Source of the DNA: Mugil cephalus
Lineage: Eukaryota > Chordata > Actinopteri > Mugiliformes > Mugilidae
Direction of reading: 5' to 3'
Assembly (NCBI RefSeq): GCF_022458985.1
Contig: NC_061785.1
Coordinates: 7,058,204 to 7,122,203 of the forward strand
Length of the DNA: 64,000 bases
In this document: positions 35,567-47,160 of the stretch, piece after piece
Layout: every line of letters starts with the position of its first letter
How positions within the stretch are numbered: position 1 is the stretch's first letter
Made by a program: the position numbers and the translations under genes
The notes under the pieces: generated by a model
Seen by the model: only the letters and a program-made list of their open reading frames with translations
Told to the model about the DNA's origin: nothing
Database searches by the model: none

Positions 35567-36189
35567 TCTCTGTTTGGACCTGTGTGACAACTGTGATTTT
35601 ATTTTTATTTTAAACGAAAAAACAAAAAACAAAAAACAATGAAGTTGTTGCGGAAGTTGCAAATATGATGATAAAAAAATATTCAAATTGCGCATTCCGC
35701 ACTACATGGCAAGAAAGACTAAATTTAATTGAATTAAGAGTTCAATGCACGGAAAAAGATGAAAAACTGTGGGCGAAAAAATAAAAGTGATTTCAAGTGC
35801 GCACAGACGTATGGGAAGAAGAATTGCCACAATGTGAAAACCAAAGTTTTAGAAAAGCAACATACTTATTTTACATAGACAGGAGCATGTAATGTTGTCT
35901 AAAAAAAAAGAGTTTCCAAAAAATTGGGACTTAAGTCTGAGTAGCAAATGCGTCACCGTCCGTGTTCATCCACGGTGCCGTCACAGAAGCTCTGAATGTC
36001 AAGTCTAAACCCGACTCTCTGCCCTGTTTTATAGATTAAAATTATTACCGGGTGAGGGCGGGAGGGGTGAAGCAAGCTGTCAGATAATATGTTCCGCGAA
36101 TAGATTTCGATGGGAGGAGTTTCTTGCCTCAAGGGGGTAGGTAAACGCGAACACCTTCAGCATATTTTCCGAGGCGCGCTTTAATGTGG

Positions 36190-36918
36190 AGCCACAGCCT
36201 TATGGCGAGGCGTGGGGACCCGGGGAGCAGCTCCGCGTCAAAGCGGAGCTTTCTATCGGTCTTTGCGGCTTGGACGTGGGAAGCAATCTGAACTTTTTCG
36301 ACTTTTCGAGGGCTGCACCGACCAGGTAAGGCAATTATTTATTTTTAAAAGAAGCAACAGGGAAGATTTTGTGCGAATTGAAAAAAACTTTATGAGCTTC
36401 TTTGGCGCACAGAGTTTGATCCACTTTAAAGTTCACTCTGCTCTCAAGGTAAAGTTTTCTAAAACAGTTCCTTCAAACCTACTTGCCTCCAAAGATTCAA
36501 TTCGACAAAATGGCACAAATTTCTTTAAAATGCGAACTTTTTTTTAAAAGAAAAGTGCATTAATAAATTGAACAGTTTTAATTTTGTTGGACTTTCGTTT
36601 TATTTCAGTAAAAAAGGAAAGGAATAGAGATAGAAGAGTCTGCAATATGCGCATCTCTTTGCAGCGGTGAGGGCGCAGCTGGAATTCAAAGACAAGCAGC
36701 GACTTTCATTAGAGTGACAAGAATAGAACCGAAGCCTGGTGACTAACATTCAAATCGGGCATTGTTGCTACATGTTGTTGCTACACATGCTCAATAGATA
36801 ATCAACTTTATTTATTTCCTGTCTCTCTCTTAAATGTCTTAACGTGCTCCACCCAGGGACAAGGCTGAACTCGAACCCCTCATCATTGGATTGACACATT
36901 TCCGAACTGGACTGAAAA
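36190..36918 (+). promoter_or_regulatory. chat: chat 5' region: non-coding leader exon and 5' UTR
   Basis: A GC-rich stretch ending ACCAG|GTAAGG (donor after 36325) looks like a non-coding leader exon. A good acceptor, 'cgtgctccacccag', opens an exon at 36857 whose first 62 nt would be 5' UTR before the start codon at 36919. The leader's start is not defined. The ORF across the leader has no family resemblance. Confidence 0.45.
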
Positions 36919-39900
36919 ATGCCAATCATGGAGAAGGAGACTGAAAGAGACCGAGGCAGCCAAGTGAGAAAACATGTCCCCGTTTCTTATTCACAGTGTT
37001 TACACGGACAGTTATTCCGTGCGTCCACTTTATTGGGGAAGTCTTTATCCGCAGCGATGTCTGTTTCCGTGGATTTCAGCACCACGGACAGCGACAGATT
37101 CACTAAATGGCCGCTAGGGGCGAGAGTTAGACAGTAGGCCTTTTACTTTTCAGGGATACACAGAGACATGGAATATTTCTGTTTGAATTAAACTAGCAGC
37201 CACATTATAAATTATAATTTTGTCTTGGTTTGATTGGTGCTTATTTTCCCTGTATTTCCTCACATTCAACACTCCCATGGACACTTGGCTACGACTTATT
37301 TCATAATGGTGCTGCACTTATCAATATTATATATGGCATCTTGGCTTACCCAGTATGCAAATGATCAAACATCAGACAGAAAAGATAATCAGTTTGCCTT
37401 TTCCATCCTGAAAAATAAACAGTACCCATGAGGGTATTCTTGAATAGGCCTCCAAGCATTCAGGATGAATTATTAACTCTGGCTCTAATGATAAAAGCAT
37501 GAAGAAAGCATGCGTGCGAGGGAATTAGCCCTTTAACTAATGAACACCGAATCAGAGGAGAAAATGTCGAACAGATGCCGTGGTCCCTTATGTCTCCTGA
37601 CGTCTCTTTACCAGTCTGTTGCTTTTACGATATCAGGAGCTGCCGAAGGTCCCCGTGCCCCCGCTGAAACAAACCCTCGACACTTACTTGAAGTGCGTCC
37701 GGCACCTGGTGAAGGAGGAGCAGTTTAAGAAAACGAAGGCCGCTGTGGAGAAGTTCGGGGCTCCGGGTGGCGTCGGGGAGGTTCTCCAGAAGAAGCTGTT
37801 GGAGCGGAGGGATAAGACGACCAACTGGGTAAACGCTCAGATCTAATGGATAATGGAGAAATCTGCTGCATTAGTTTGAAAAGTACAATTACTGCAGAAT
37901 CTGAGTCCAATTAATTTCCCACACACATATATGTGGTTTATGCAATGAAATCAAAATCTGCTTTACTATTTCATGTAGTTTTTAGAATTACAAAAGAAAC
38001 ACATAAATAAAAGAGAGCATTTATATATATTTATTCATTTGAGCCTTTGCTTGTCCTTCTCCAATCCTGACCCCTCAGACCACGGTACATCCACCTAAGT
38101 GAAATCTATCACACTCCCACTCTCCTTTTTCATGTGGCAGTGACACTCTGTAATATTTCTTTTTTTTTTCCACTGCCCACAGCTCCCAGTGAGGCTGAAA
38201 GTACCACCTTGAGTTAAATATGCTCAACAAAACAACATTTTTGCTCAAAAAGTGTTGATGTGTTTACATTTAGATCTATGACTACTGGCTGGAGGACATG
38301 TACCTCAACAACAGGCTGGCCCTGCCGGTCAACTCCAATCCTGTCATGGTGTTCCCGAAACAGATGTTCAAAGATCAGAAAGAGCCCCTCAGGTACGTGC
38401 TTTTGAGTTTGGTTGCTTAAGGCTCTAAAAACATGTATGTTATTGTTATAAATATGTAAACTTTGTCTGCCCTCCACCAGTGGCACCAGAGGTGTTGTTG
38501 ATGGTTCTTAGATAAAATTCTGGCAAAAAAGTCAGAAAAAAGAATCATATGAAAAGAGGAATGAGAAGAAAGAGTAAGATAAAATGAAAAATACTGTATC
38601 TCTGCTAGTTAGTTAGATACACTTTTGAGTCAGTTTGCAGGAAATGTTTCAGCCAAATATGATGTAAAAGTCAGATTTTCGTTTGATTATCTTGATTAAA
38701 ATCAAACTGAATACAAGGAAGTGGCTTCAAACAAACCAGAATACACTGAGTGCACTTTTTTAATCAATAAATCTGACAGTTTGCTGCCAATTTAAGACAG
38801 ATTTGAATGAATAATATGTGAATACACAGTGTGAACTTCAAGTTACTCTCCTAGTCTGACCTGCAATGAAAATATTGAGATTATTTTGAGACATTTATTC
38901 ACTACAAATTGACTTAAATGGAGAATTTTCTATCAACACTGACCTTTAAGGCCCATGAGCTGAGAGGCTGCACTGCTTTTTGACAAACTGGGAGCAAATC
39001 TGGGAAATGTAGAAGATCTGCAAATTAAAAAGTACAACAACACAACAGATGCACATGAAAAATGAACTCTAAACATGACGCGATAACGCTGCATCTCAGG
39101 TTTTTACTTTTTAATTTGCCTGATAGGGCCAGTTTAACGCTTCTCCTCAAGTGTCTACGTGCCCTCTCAAATGTACACCCAGTGAAACATCCACCATGCT
39201 ATGAATGCCACATCATCACTAACCACGTAACGTGCGCGCGCTCCGCTCTTCGGATGCTGACAGCGTTTATGTTCTTCTTCTCAGCAGCCTCAGATTAAGA
39301 TCTGAATTACGGCCGCGCAGAGAATCTCTGGCTGGTTATTAAATGAGCCGCGGTCCCGCAGACATTGCACCGGCCCGTCCAGCCCTGTAACTCAACATTA
39401 GCTTTTGTCAGCTCGCTGCGCCCTAACTGAATATTTCCAGAGCACCCCAAGCAGCTGGTAATCCACTGACACGGCCACTTATTAGATTGGGAGTGACAGG
39501 GCCAAGCTCTCCGCAGAGACCGCTGGTCAGGCCTCAATTAGGGGGTGTGGTGCTCTGCGGCTGCCTCCTTTGTATTGATCTGGCTTTGAGCGTAATAACA
39601 CCCGAGACAAATGACATACACCATAAGACCTGACAAGGCGCTGTGTTTACCCCATTTGCCCACACCGCCCACTCACACATACAGACGGGCTCTCTTTCAC
39701 ACAAATAGACACGCGCAGCTTGCTCACTGTATCCTAGTAATTTACCATAATACGATTACTGTTGGTCCTTTGAGAGATGGGAGTACATCCAATTATAGTC
39801 ACCAGCCGGTCCGCCGTGTACGCTCAGTGTTTCGCATCAAGCTCTGCACCCGGTTTGTTTAAATTTCAACCTTCTCACTCTCTTAAGGTTCGCTGCTCGT

Positions 39901-40792
39901 CTCATCAGAGGAGTGCTGGAGTACAAAGCTCTCATTGACGCGTAAGTTTCGGCCTCTAATGGATTACCTGCCGCCTCGAAAAAAGCTCGCCAGGCTTTCA
40001 CGTGTAATAATGAGTCATGAGAGTCCTGATGTGTGTAAATAACGTCCCTCAGGCGAGCGCTGCCGGTTGATTTTGCCCGGGGCCAGCTAGCCGGGACCCC
40101 TCTGTGCATGGAGCAGTACTATCGCCTCTTCACCTCCTACCGCTACCCGGGGTTAAAGACGGACGAGCTGAGGGTCCGCGCGAGCGCAGCCCCCTCGGCG
40201 CCGGAGCACATGATCGTGGCGTGCAAGAACCAGGTCAGGACGTCGGCCTTTGAGGAGGCTTGTCACACTCCATCACGCTTCTAAGTGAACACAGAGTCCT
40301 GCCTGTGTGAGGGGAAACAGTGAGCGAAGACTGGAAGGATTGCTTCCGAAAAAAAAAAATAGATTCTGTAAAATGCATCATTGCAAACACATGAGGCACT
40401 CTGGTAAAGAAGGGGTGTCAAACGTGTGGGGCCAAAAACTGCCCCGTCAAAACATGGGGATAAATTTGCGAAGGACAAGGAGAAGAAGAGGGAAGAATAA
40501 GAAGGAAGGAGGAAGAGAGGAAAGAAGATGTGGAGAAGTAGGCAGAGAAAGAGGAGAAAGAGGAAGATAAGAATGACAAAGAACAGGAAAGAACAGGAAG
40601 AACAGGAAGGAGTAGAAGGAGGAGGAGGAGATGGGGAATGAGGAGTGAAAGGAAAAGAATGAGGAGGAGGAGGAAGAAGTGCATCTTAACTGAAACTTGC
40701 ACTAAAACAAAGGAACAATCTGGAGTTGGGAGCTTATTATGCAAATTGGGCCCCTGAACTAAAATGAGTTAGAGGATAATCTTTACTATCAA

Positions 40793-40841
<49 letters not shown>

Positions 40842-43800
40842 AAAGTTACAAAACAATACGAAGCAAAATATAGCGCAAGATATAAAATATAGCATATTTA
40901 CAGGCAGAAGAAACAATAAGGCTTCTCCGAGAGGAGTTGGTGGATAATCACTTGACTGATTACAACTAGAATTTGAACTTCTGCAGAGATAGAAGAGCAG
41001 TGCCCAGGTATGAATGGCTGCATTTCATAGGTTCAGCCTGTGAGCACTGTAGCCTTTCTGTGTAATGCTATCTGCCGATATTAAAGCATCTATTTGAATA
41101 TTTAAACCGGACAGAATATGAAAACAAGCAACAACCAAACCACGTAATCTCCATTGCCATCATGTGCAGGAGCTCTCACCTGGAAATGGCTCTGGGAGGC
41201 AGCAGATAAGAGCTCTTCCCTATGGAGAAGCAGACGGTTAACTTCATTACTGCTGATTAAATCTGCCACTTTATCTGAGAGCTTCCCTGAGTCTCATTTT
41301 TAATCGAGAATAGTAGAGGAGGGAAGAACTTGCCATATTTAGTTCCTGCCATTATCAATAACATCCCTCATATCTCAACCGTTCGTACGAGGGGAAACTA
41401 TGAGCTCAGCTACGTAGCGCAATTAGCAGGCGAATGCATGGTGTTCCTACTACTAGAGTTGCATCATCTTCATCATCATCTTTCAGGGGATTCTTTAGAA
41501 ACGGGGGATTACGGTGATTTGTTTGTCGTCCCCAGTTCTTCGTGCTGGACGTCGTTGCAAACAACAAGCAGCTCAACGAGATGGAGATCTTCACCCAGCT
41601 TGAGAAGATCGTGAAAATGTCAGAGAGTGCCGAGGAGAGGCTGCCCCCGGTTGGCATCCTGACATCAGACGGGAGGACGGAATGGGCACAAGCTAGGGAT
41701 GCGCTCATGAAAGGTCTCAGCGCGACTGCCTTTTTCATTTTCAACCCCTTCCACCGCAAACAGTTCCAGACAATCCGGGTTAACGTCTTTCCTCCCCTTC
41801 GTCCAGATCGAGTCAACAGGGACTCCTTGGCCATGATCGAGACCTGCGCGTGTGTGGTGTGTCTGGACGAGCCCGGCGGCCTCCAGCCCAGTGACACCAA
41901 CCGGGCCCTGCTGATGCTGCACGGAGGCGGCCGCGAAAGGAACGGTGCAAACCGCTGGTATGACAAGTCAATGCAGGTGGGACCACGCTGCAGGCGCTAA
42001 CAGCCGTCCGTTAATGTAAAGCCCGAGCAACCGGTTGACTCGCCGCCTCTCAGTTTGTGGTAGGAATGGACGGCGTGTGCGGAGTGGTGTGCGAGCATTC
42101 GGCGTTTGAGGGGATCGTTCTGGTCCAGTGCTCTGAGTACCTGATGAAATACATGTGAGTTAGCCCAGTGTAGATGAACATAACGAGCGTGAGGAACTGT
42201 GTAAGAAGTTTTTTTTTTACTGAACAGTGCAGGATCCACGATGGCGAAGTCGACCACCTTCAGAGAGATTCCTCCTCCGAGAAGGCTGCTCTGGAAATGC
42301 AACCCACACATCCAGGGACTCCTAACAGCGTCTGGAGACAGACTTCAGAGGCAAGACCAACACTAAACAGTTACCAAGCAGCTACTAGAGACATTCAATC
42401 TCATATATTGGTATTTTTTTTCTCTTCAGGCTGGTGGATAATCTCGACATGGACGTATTCAAATTCAGTGCTTATGGGAAAGAATTTATTAAAAAACACA
42501 GGATGAGTCCAGATGCCTACATCCAAGTTGCCCTACAACTTGCATTTTACAAGTAAAGTATATATCACTATACACTATAAACTGAAAGGTCTCATGTCAT
42601 TAAATGAATCACCATCTCTGCCGCGTACGCAGATGCACTGGAAGGCTCGTGTCCACGTACGAAAGCGCGTCCATTCGGCGCTTTCGACAAGGCCGGGTGG
42701 ACAACATCCGCTCGGCCACGGCCGAGGCCCTGGCCTTCGTGGAGTCCGTGGCAGACGAGAGAGCAACTTTCACCGTGAGTCATTTTTCTCACTTCAACCC
42801 CAATTAACAAGCCCCCGCGTCACCCGCTCATCACGCCTGCTTAAATGAGAACAGGTGCGACGGGCCGCCCCGGCACACCAGACCCTGTCTCCCAGTCCAG
42901 ACAGATGATGTCCCTGCAGATTTAATGGGCGCATGAAACATGTCTGGGCTGCGCTGGTGTCTTCTCTTCTACATTCACTTGTTTTCTTTTTGCTTCTTTA
43001 ACAGGATTCACAGAGGATGAGTCGTCTGAGGGAGGCGGTTAAAGCCCAAACAGATTATACAATCGCAGTAAGTGAGTTTTATGTCTTCTGCTTTTATTTT
43101 ATCCATGTACAGCACTTTGTTTCAGTTGTAGCTGTTTTTTTTTTTTGTTTTTGTTTTTTTGAGCTAAATTGAGATTTACAACTTTTTATTCCCTCCTTTC
43201 CTTCAAGAGACATCACTTGAGGTGATTTATTGCACTAGTGAATGTGAATTTTGGCTTTTTTTAAGGGATCTGGATCACATACGTTCTTATTTATTAACGT
43301 TTTATCAATAAAGTGCATCCAACAACTGCGAGCCAGTCAGGGGACAGTAACTCACAGCTACAGAGCATAACCTTGTTATGTTTTAGCAACTATTTATCCA
43401 CTTTTAGTCTCTCCTTTGACGTGACATGATGGCGTTTCCCAATGAGAAAAAAAAAATGCATGTTTCAGGCAATCACAGGAATGGCAATAGACAATCACCT
43501 CCTTGGGCTGCTGAGGATCGCACAGGAGCTCAAGATGGAGAAGCCAGAGATCTTCTGCGACGAGACGTATCTGGCCAGTAACCAGTTCATCCTCTCAACC
43601 AGTCAGGTGAAATGAAGGCGCAAGTTTTACTTTTTTCAGCTTTGTGGTTTAGGGAAACCACAAGTAATTTTTGCTTGAAGTTGTATAGTTGATAAAGAAA
43701 CCCAAGAAAAATGTTTTAAAAAAAAGAGAATCATTTAAATTCTGCTTTAATTATTCAAACAGAGACTGAGACTGAAAATGTGCACGTGCAGCAAAACAAA

Positions 43801-44698
43801 CGTTTTCTAAAGGCGTCAGACTAATTAAAGATTTCACGATGGTGGTGTTTTCTGCTCGAGGGCTGTTAATTGGAGGCCTCGGCAGAATCCACTGGCCTCG
43901 TCAGTGCGTTTATTCACTTCACTTCCCCGCGGTCATCTGTAGCTTTCTGGACAGCACTTAAAATAGTTACTTCTTCTTCTTCTTTTTACAAATAAACATC
44001 GCTTCATGCAGCTGCATAATAAGCTTCATGAAAAGACTTCACTTGTGTTTTTATATTTCTAGATGCAAGACAGTTTTACATTTTGATGTTTAATCTCAAG
44101 AAATAATGGGTTGTGTTTCTGCAAAATTACTTAAATAGTTAAGGTGCAGCAATAATTGATTACAGCGTTATCTTGCAGCACGCTCTTTCTTACAAATGGC
44201 ACATTTTGCTTTTATAATGCTGAGACTTAAACTCTTTGTGGGAAAGGTGGAAACTTTTCTGCTTCATTGGAGTCTTAACAAAAATATCAATCAATAAAAA
44301 GTCTCATTGGCCTCTTTTGAACAGTTATTTACCTATTATTAATTCCTGGATATCTGTGGACAAGCTGGTTGATCCAGAAGCGAATCAACAAATGAGGAAA
44401 ATAAAAACCGTCCCTTCTCAAATGCCTCCAGGTTCCTACCACGGTCGAAATGTTCTGCTGCTACGGGCCGGTGGTGCCCAACGGCTACGGCGCCTGCTAC
44501 AACCCACAGTCCGACCACATCGTCTTCTGCGTGTCCAGTTTCTGGGAGAACACCGAGACGAGCTCGGCCGTCTTCGTCAAAGCCCTCAACGAGGGCCTGC
44601 TGGAAATCAGGGACCTGTGCAATAGATGCTGCGCCGCGGCCGCCAAACCGGCTAATGGCAGCCAGGGAGCCGGCCAGCCTCATAAATCAGGGAAGTAA
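36919..44698 (+). CDS. chat: Choline acetyltransferase
   Basis: ChAT makes acetylcholine from choline and acetyl-CoA in cholinergic neurons. Fourteen coding exons join in one frame to 631 aa (human 630): 36919-36963, 37637-37828, 38274-38392, 39888-39941, 40053-40233, 41536-41713, 41807-41976, 42054-42154, 42228-42350, 42430-42552, 42633-42774, 43005-43067, 43469-43606 and 44432-44698. Landmarks are [15 protein letters not shown] near the N-terminus, [26 protein letters not shown], the catalytic histidine in CEHSAFEG (about His328), [10 protein letters not shown] with RVDNIRSAT (CoA side), and [18 protein letters not shown] near the C-terminus. The first exon encodes only [15 protein letters not shown]; it is chosen because its CAA|GTGAGA donor is in phase with the conserved second exon. 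The tail after LCNRCC is poorly conserved. One intron uses a GC donor. Expression is probably shared with slc18a3 and limited by the RE1 sites. Confidence 0.96.
37075..37095 (+). promoter_or_regulatory. Near-perfect canonical RE1 (REST/NRSF) site in chat intron
   Basis: Left half TTCAGCACC, AC spacer and right half GGACAGCGAC match the 21 bp RE1 consensus at 20 of 21 positions (the exception is A for C at position 20). It lies 112 bp after the donor of the first chat coding exon. REST represses neuronal genes in non-neuronal cells and is a known regulator of the cholinergic locus. Confidence 0.88.
40463..40681 (+). repeat. Long polypurine tract in a chat intron
   Basis: About 220 bp of almost pure A/G on the + strand (units such as GGAGGAAGA and AGGAGGAGG), in the intron between the exons ending 40233 and starting 41536. 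The mirror-like purine bias could form triplex DNA. The frames across it are compositional artefacts. Confidence 0.85.
40793..40836. repeat. (AT)n microsatellite
   Basis: About 20 AT units with one C interruption, 110 bp after the polypurine tract in the same chat intron. Confidence 0.9.
42351..42429 (+). other. chat: chat intron with GC-AG splice sites
   Basis: The exon ends CTTCAGAG and the intron opens GCAAGA, not GT. Only this junction joins LTASGDRLQ to R and LVDNLDMDV in frame, matching the LQR-(I/L)V-x-NLD order of other ChAT proteins. The intron is 79 bp and ends 'tttctcttcag'. AG|GCAAG is the usual form of the minor GC donor class. Confidence 0.85.
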
Positions 44699-45803
44699 GC
44701 CATAGTGAGAGGCAGGGAGAGCACGCCCACTCAGCTGCTCCACTCCAAACACTCTTAGGTTTTTAGTAGTTGAGACGCCTTCACGTGTCTTGTTTTGTCG
44801 TTTGTGCAATAGCGTTCCTTTCAAAACAAAACGCCTTAAAACTGAAGTATGTAAATAGAAAATGTGAATGAAAGAAGTTTTCTTTTGGGTCCTTGTGGGG
44901 AAAAGGATGGCTTGAAAGATGACTTGGCAGACTGACGTCAATCAGTCTGCTGCCTTTAGGAAACTGAAGCCATGTCCGCTTTGTAGCGCTGATGCGAGGC
45001 TCGACTCCTCCATCAGCAGAGAGGGAATCCGAACTGTATGAACCGGATGTATATCTCACACGCATAGAGTAGTAACAAATTTCAAATAATAATAAAATAC
45101 CTGCAGTATATTTAGGTGACTTAGCTCTGACGTCCTGTAAATGTGATCCCGCCGAACCTCGTTTTGTGAGCACCATTAACTCCCACCTAAAAAAAAAAAA
45201 AGTTAAAAAAATCCATTTAAATGTGTTATTTTTTACCAAATAAGTCTATTTATTCTACGTGCGACGCCACGCGTCTGCCAAAGAGGTCGCGTGAAGTCTG
45301 TCCGATCAGGCACTTTAAGATATTTCTGTAACGATACGAATGAATAACTGTTGTAGAGAACCGCGCGGGAGGAAAAAAAATAAATAAAAAATGTGACGTG
45401 GTTTCAGTGGCACATCTGAAGTCGTCTCGCCGTACTGTATGTGTTCTATACCAGAGCAATAGTTAATATATACATGTGTATGTGCACTCCTTAGAGGTAG
45501 AATGAGGGTAGAAATGTATTGTTTTAGACTCCGTGCAATAACACAGTAGGAAGTACAGTGAGGGTATATGTGCAATTTTACCAAATCAGCTCTCTAGATC
45601 GCATGGTGATAGATGCTTACGTGATACAGATGTCACTACAGTTGCTATTTTTGATATATTGTGTGCTGTGTCACTCAGATTCCCACTGCCCGCGCTGTGT
45701 GATGTGAGTCTTGTTGCAGCAAATCGAATCCGCCGAACCTTGGCGGAATTGAGAACTGCGAGGACATTTGTCATCCCGTGTCCAGATGTTGTGTTATCTG
45801 TGT

Positions 45804-45838
45804 ATCATCGTCATCATCGTCATCATCATCATCATCAG
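45804..45838 (+). repeat. (CAT)n-type trinucleotide repeat in the chat 3' UTR
   Basis: Interrupted (CATCAT/CGT)n run within the probable 3' UTR. Confidence 0.85.
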
Positions 45839-46399
45839 CCAAAGTGAATGTGAACCGTGAAGGTAAATCCAAAAAAAAAAGACGCATGTTTGTTCTAACA
45901 TCATAGCTGTATTTTTATAAGCCTAGTGTAGGTGAATATGTCGTATGGTTAAAGGAAAATGTTATTAAAAGGGAGTACAAAATGCCTTAAGATAATTTAA
46001 TGCAAAACAGTTTTTCCTCAACTCCTGCCAGATGTTCAGTGTTCAATGTTTTACCTCAGATTATATTTGATGTGTTTCTAGCTGCTGATATATCTAAAAG
46101 AATGTGATGTTTGTCACGTGTTAATCGGTCCATTTGTTGTTTCAATCATACAGTATCTATTGTACCACAACAGAGTATGTGGCCTCATGAAGTCATGTTA
46201 CACTCGTCCTCGGTAACATTGTCGTCGAATGGTAATTGATGTGCAACTCGACTCGTGGGATTATAGTGTTTTACCAAATCATGTGAAGTGTAAAGTTCTA
46301 TATTCATCATTCTGAAAACAAACAAAATGAATAACTAATTTATTTATTTTTTGGGCAATAGCAATATTTATTTTTGAAGATGTCGCCGAATTACGCTGT

Positions 46400-46405
46400 A
46401 ATAAA
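46400..46405 (+). terminator. Candidate distal poly(A) signal of chat
   Basis: AATAAA followed 35 bp later by a second AATAAA-containing stretch near 46436. A proximal AATAAA at 45091 is an alternative, which would give a 3' UTR of about 0.4 kb in place of 1.7 kb. Confidence 0.5.
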
Positions 46406-46698
46406 ACTGTCATGTTGCAAAAATGAATATGCATAAATAAAAAGAAAAGTGTTACGTCTTACAGTTTCAGTGTTTCTGGTTATAAATTTGTGGATTTTGT
46501 GAAATGTCTGGCAAAATGTCCTTGTTTTGGTGATTTTTTTTATTTGTCTGAGTGTCTGAAATGGACATTATTTACTATTAACACAGTCAATACAACCACT
46601 CATGTTGATTCAAATGCTCTAATTTAAAATGGATTCTCATTTTCCTGCAACTGTGGGATGCAAATTACTACTTAAAATCACTTAAACAGTGAAATATA

Positions 46699-47160
46699 TA
46701 CCGATCAGCCACAACATTATAACCACTGACAGAAGAAGGAAATAAGACCTTGTGACAATTCAACGTTCTGTTGGGAAAACCTTTGGAGCAGTCATGCATG
46801 TGGATTTTACTTAGACATGTACCAATCACCTAGACCAGACCGGGCACCCCCCACCCCATAGCAATGACACTCCTTCATGGCAGCGGCCACCCCCAGCAGG
46901 ATGCAGCCTGACACAGACACACACAAAAACGGTTTAGGAACATCTAAACCTGGCCTCCAGATATTCACTAGATCCCAAACTGATCAAGTATCTGTGGGAT
47001 GATCCACAGAGGCCCCTCCCATGAACCCACAGGACCCAAAGACCCCCCCACTAACAACATCCTGTTGCCACAGGACACCCTCAGAAGACCCATGTCCATT
47101 CTCTGTTGGGTCACAGCTGTTTTGGAGACAATATTAGCTAGGTGGCCATAATACTACTGC
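46699..47160 (+). repeat. Tc1-like MITE copy 5 (near full length)
   Basis: About 460 bp from the left end (TACCGATCAGCCACAACATT) to a worn right end ('ggtggccataatac'). All middle phrases of the family are present: 'cttagacatgtacc', 'acctagaccagacc', 'gatgatccacagaggcccc' and 'cacagctgttttgga'. It is the best reference copy with the one at 56521. Confidence 0.82.

Noticed and set aside
36212-36547. 111 aa open frame at the chat 5' region
   Set aside because: It runs through a good splice donor at 36326 into an A/T-rich intron and does not resemble the ChAT N-terminus.
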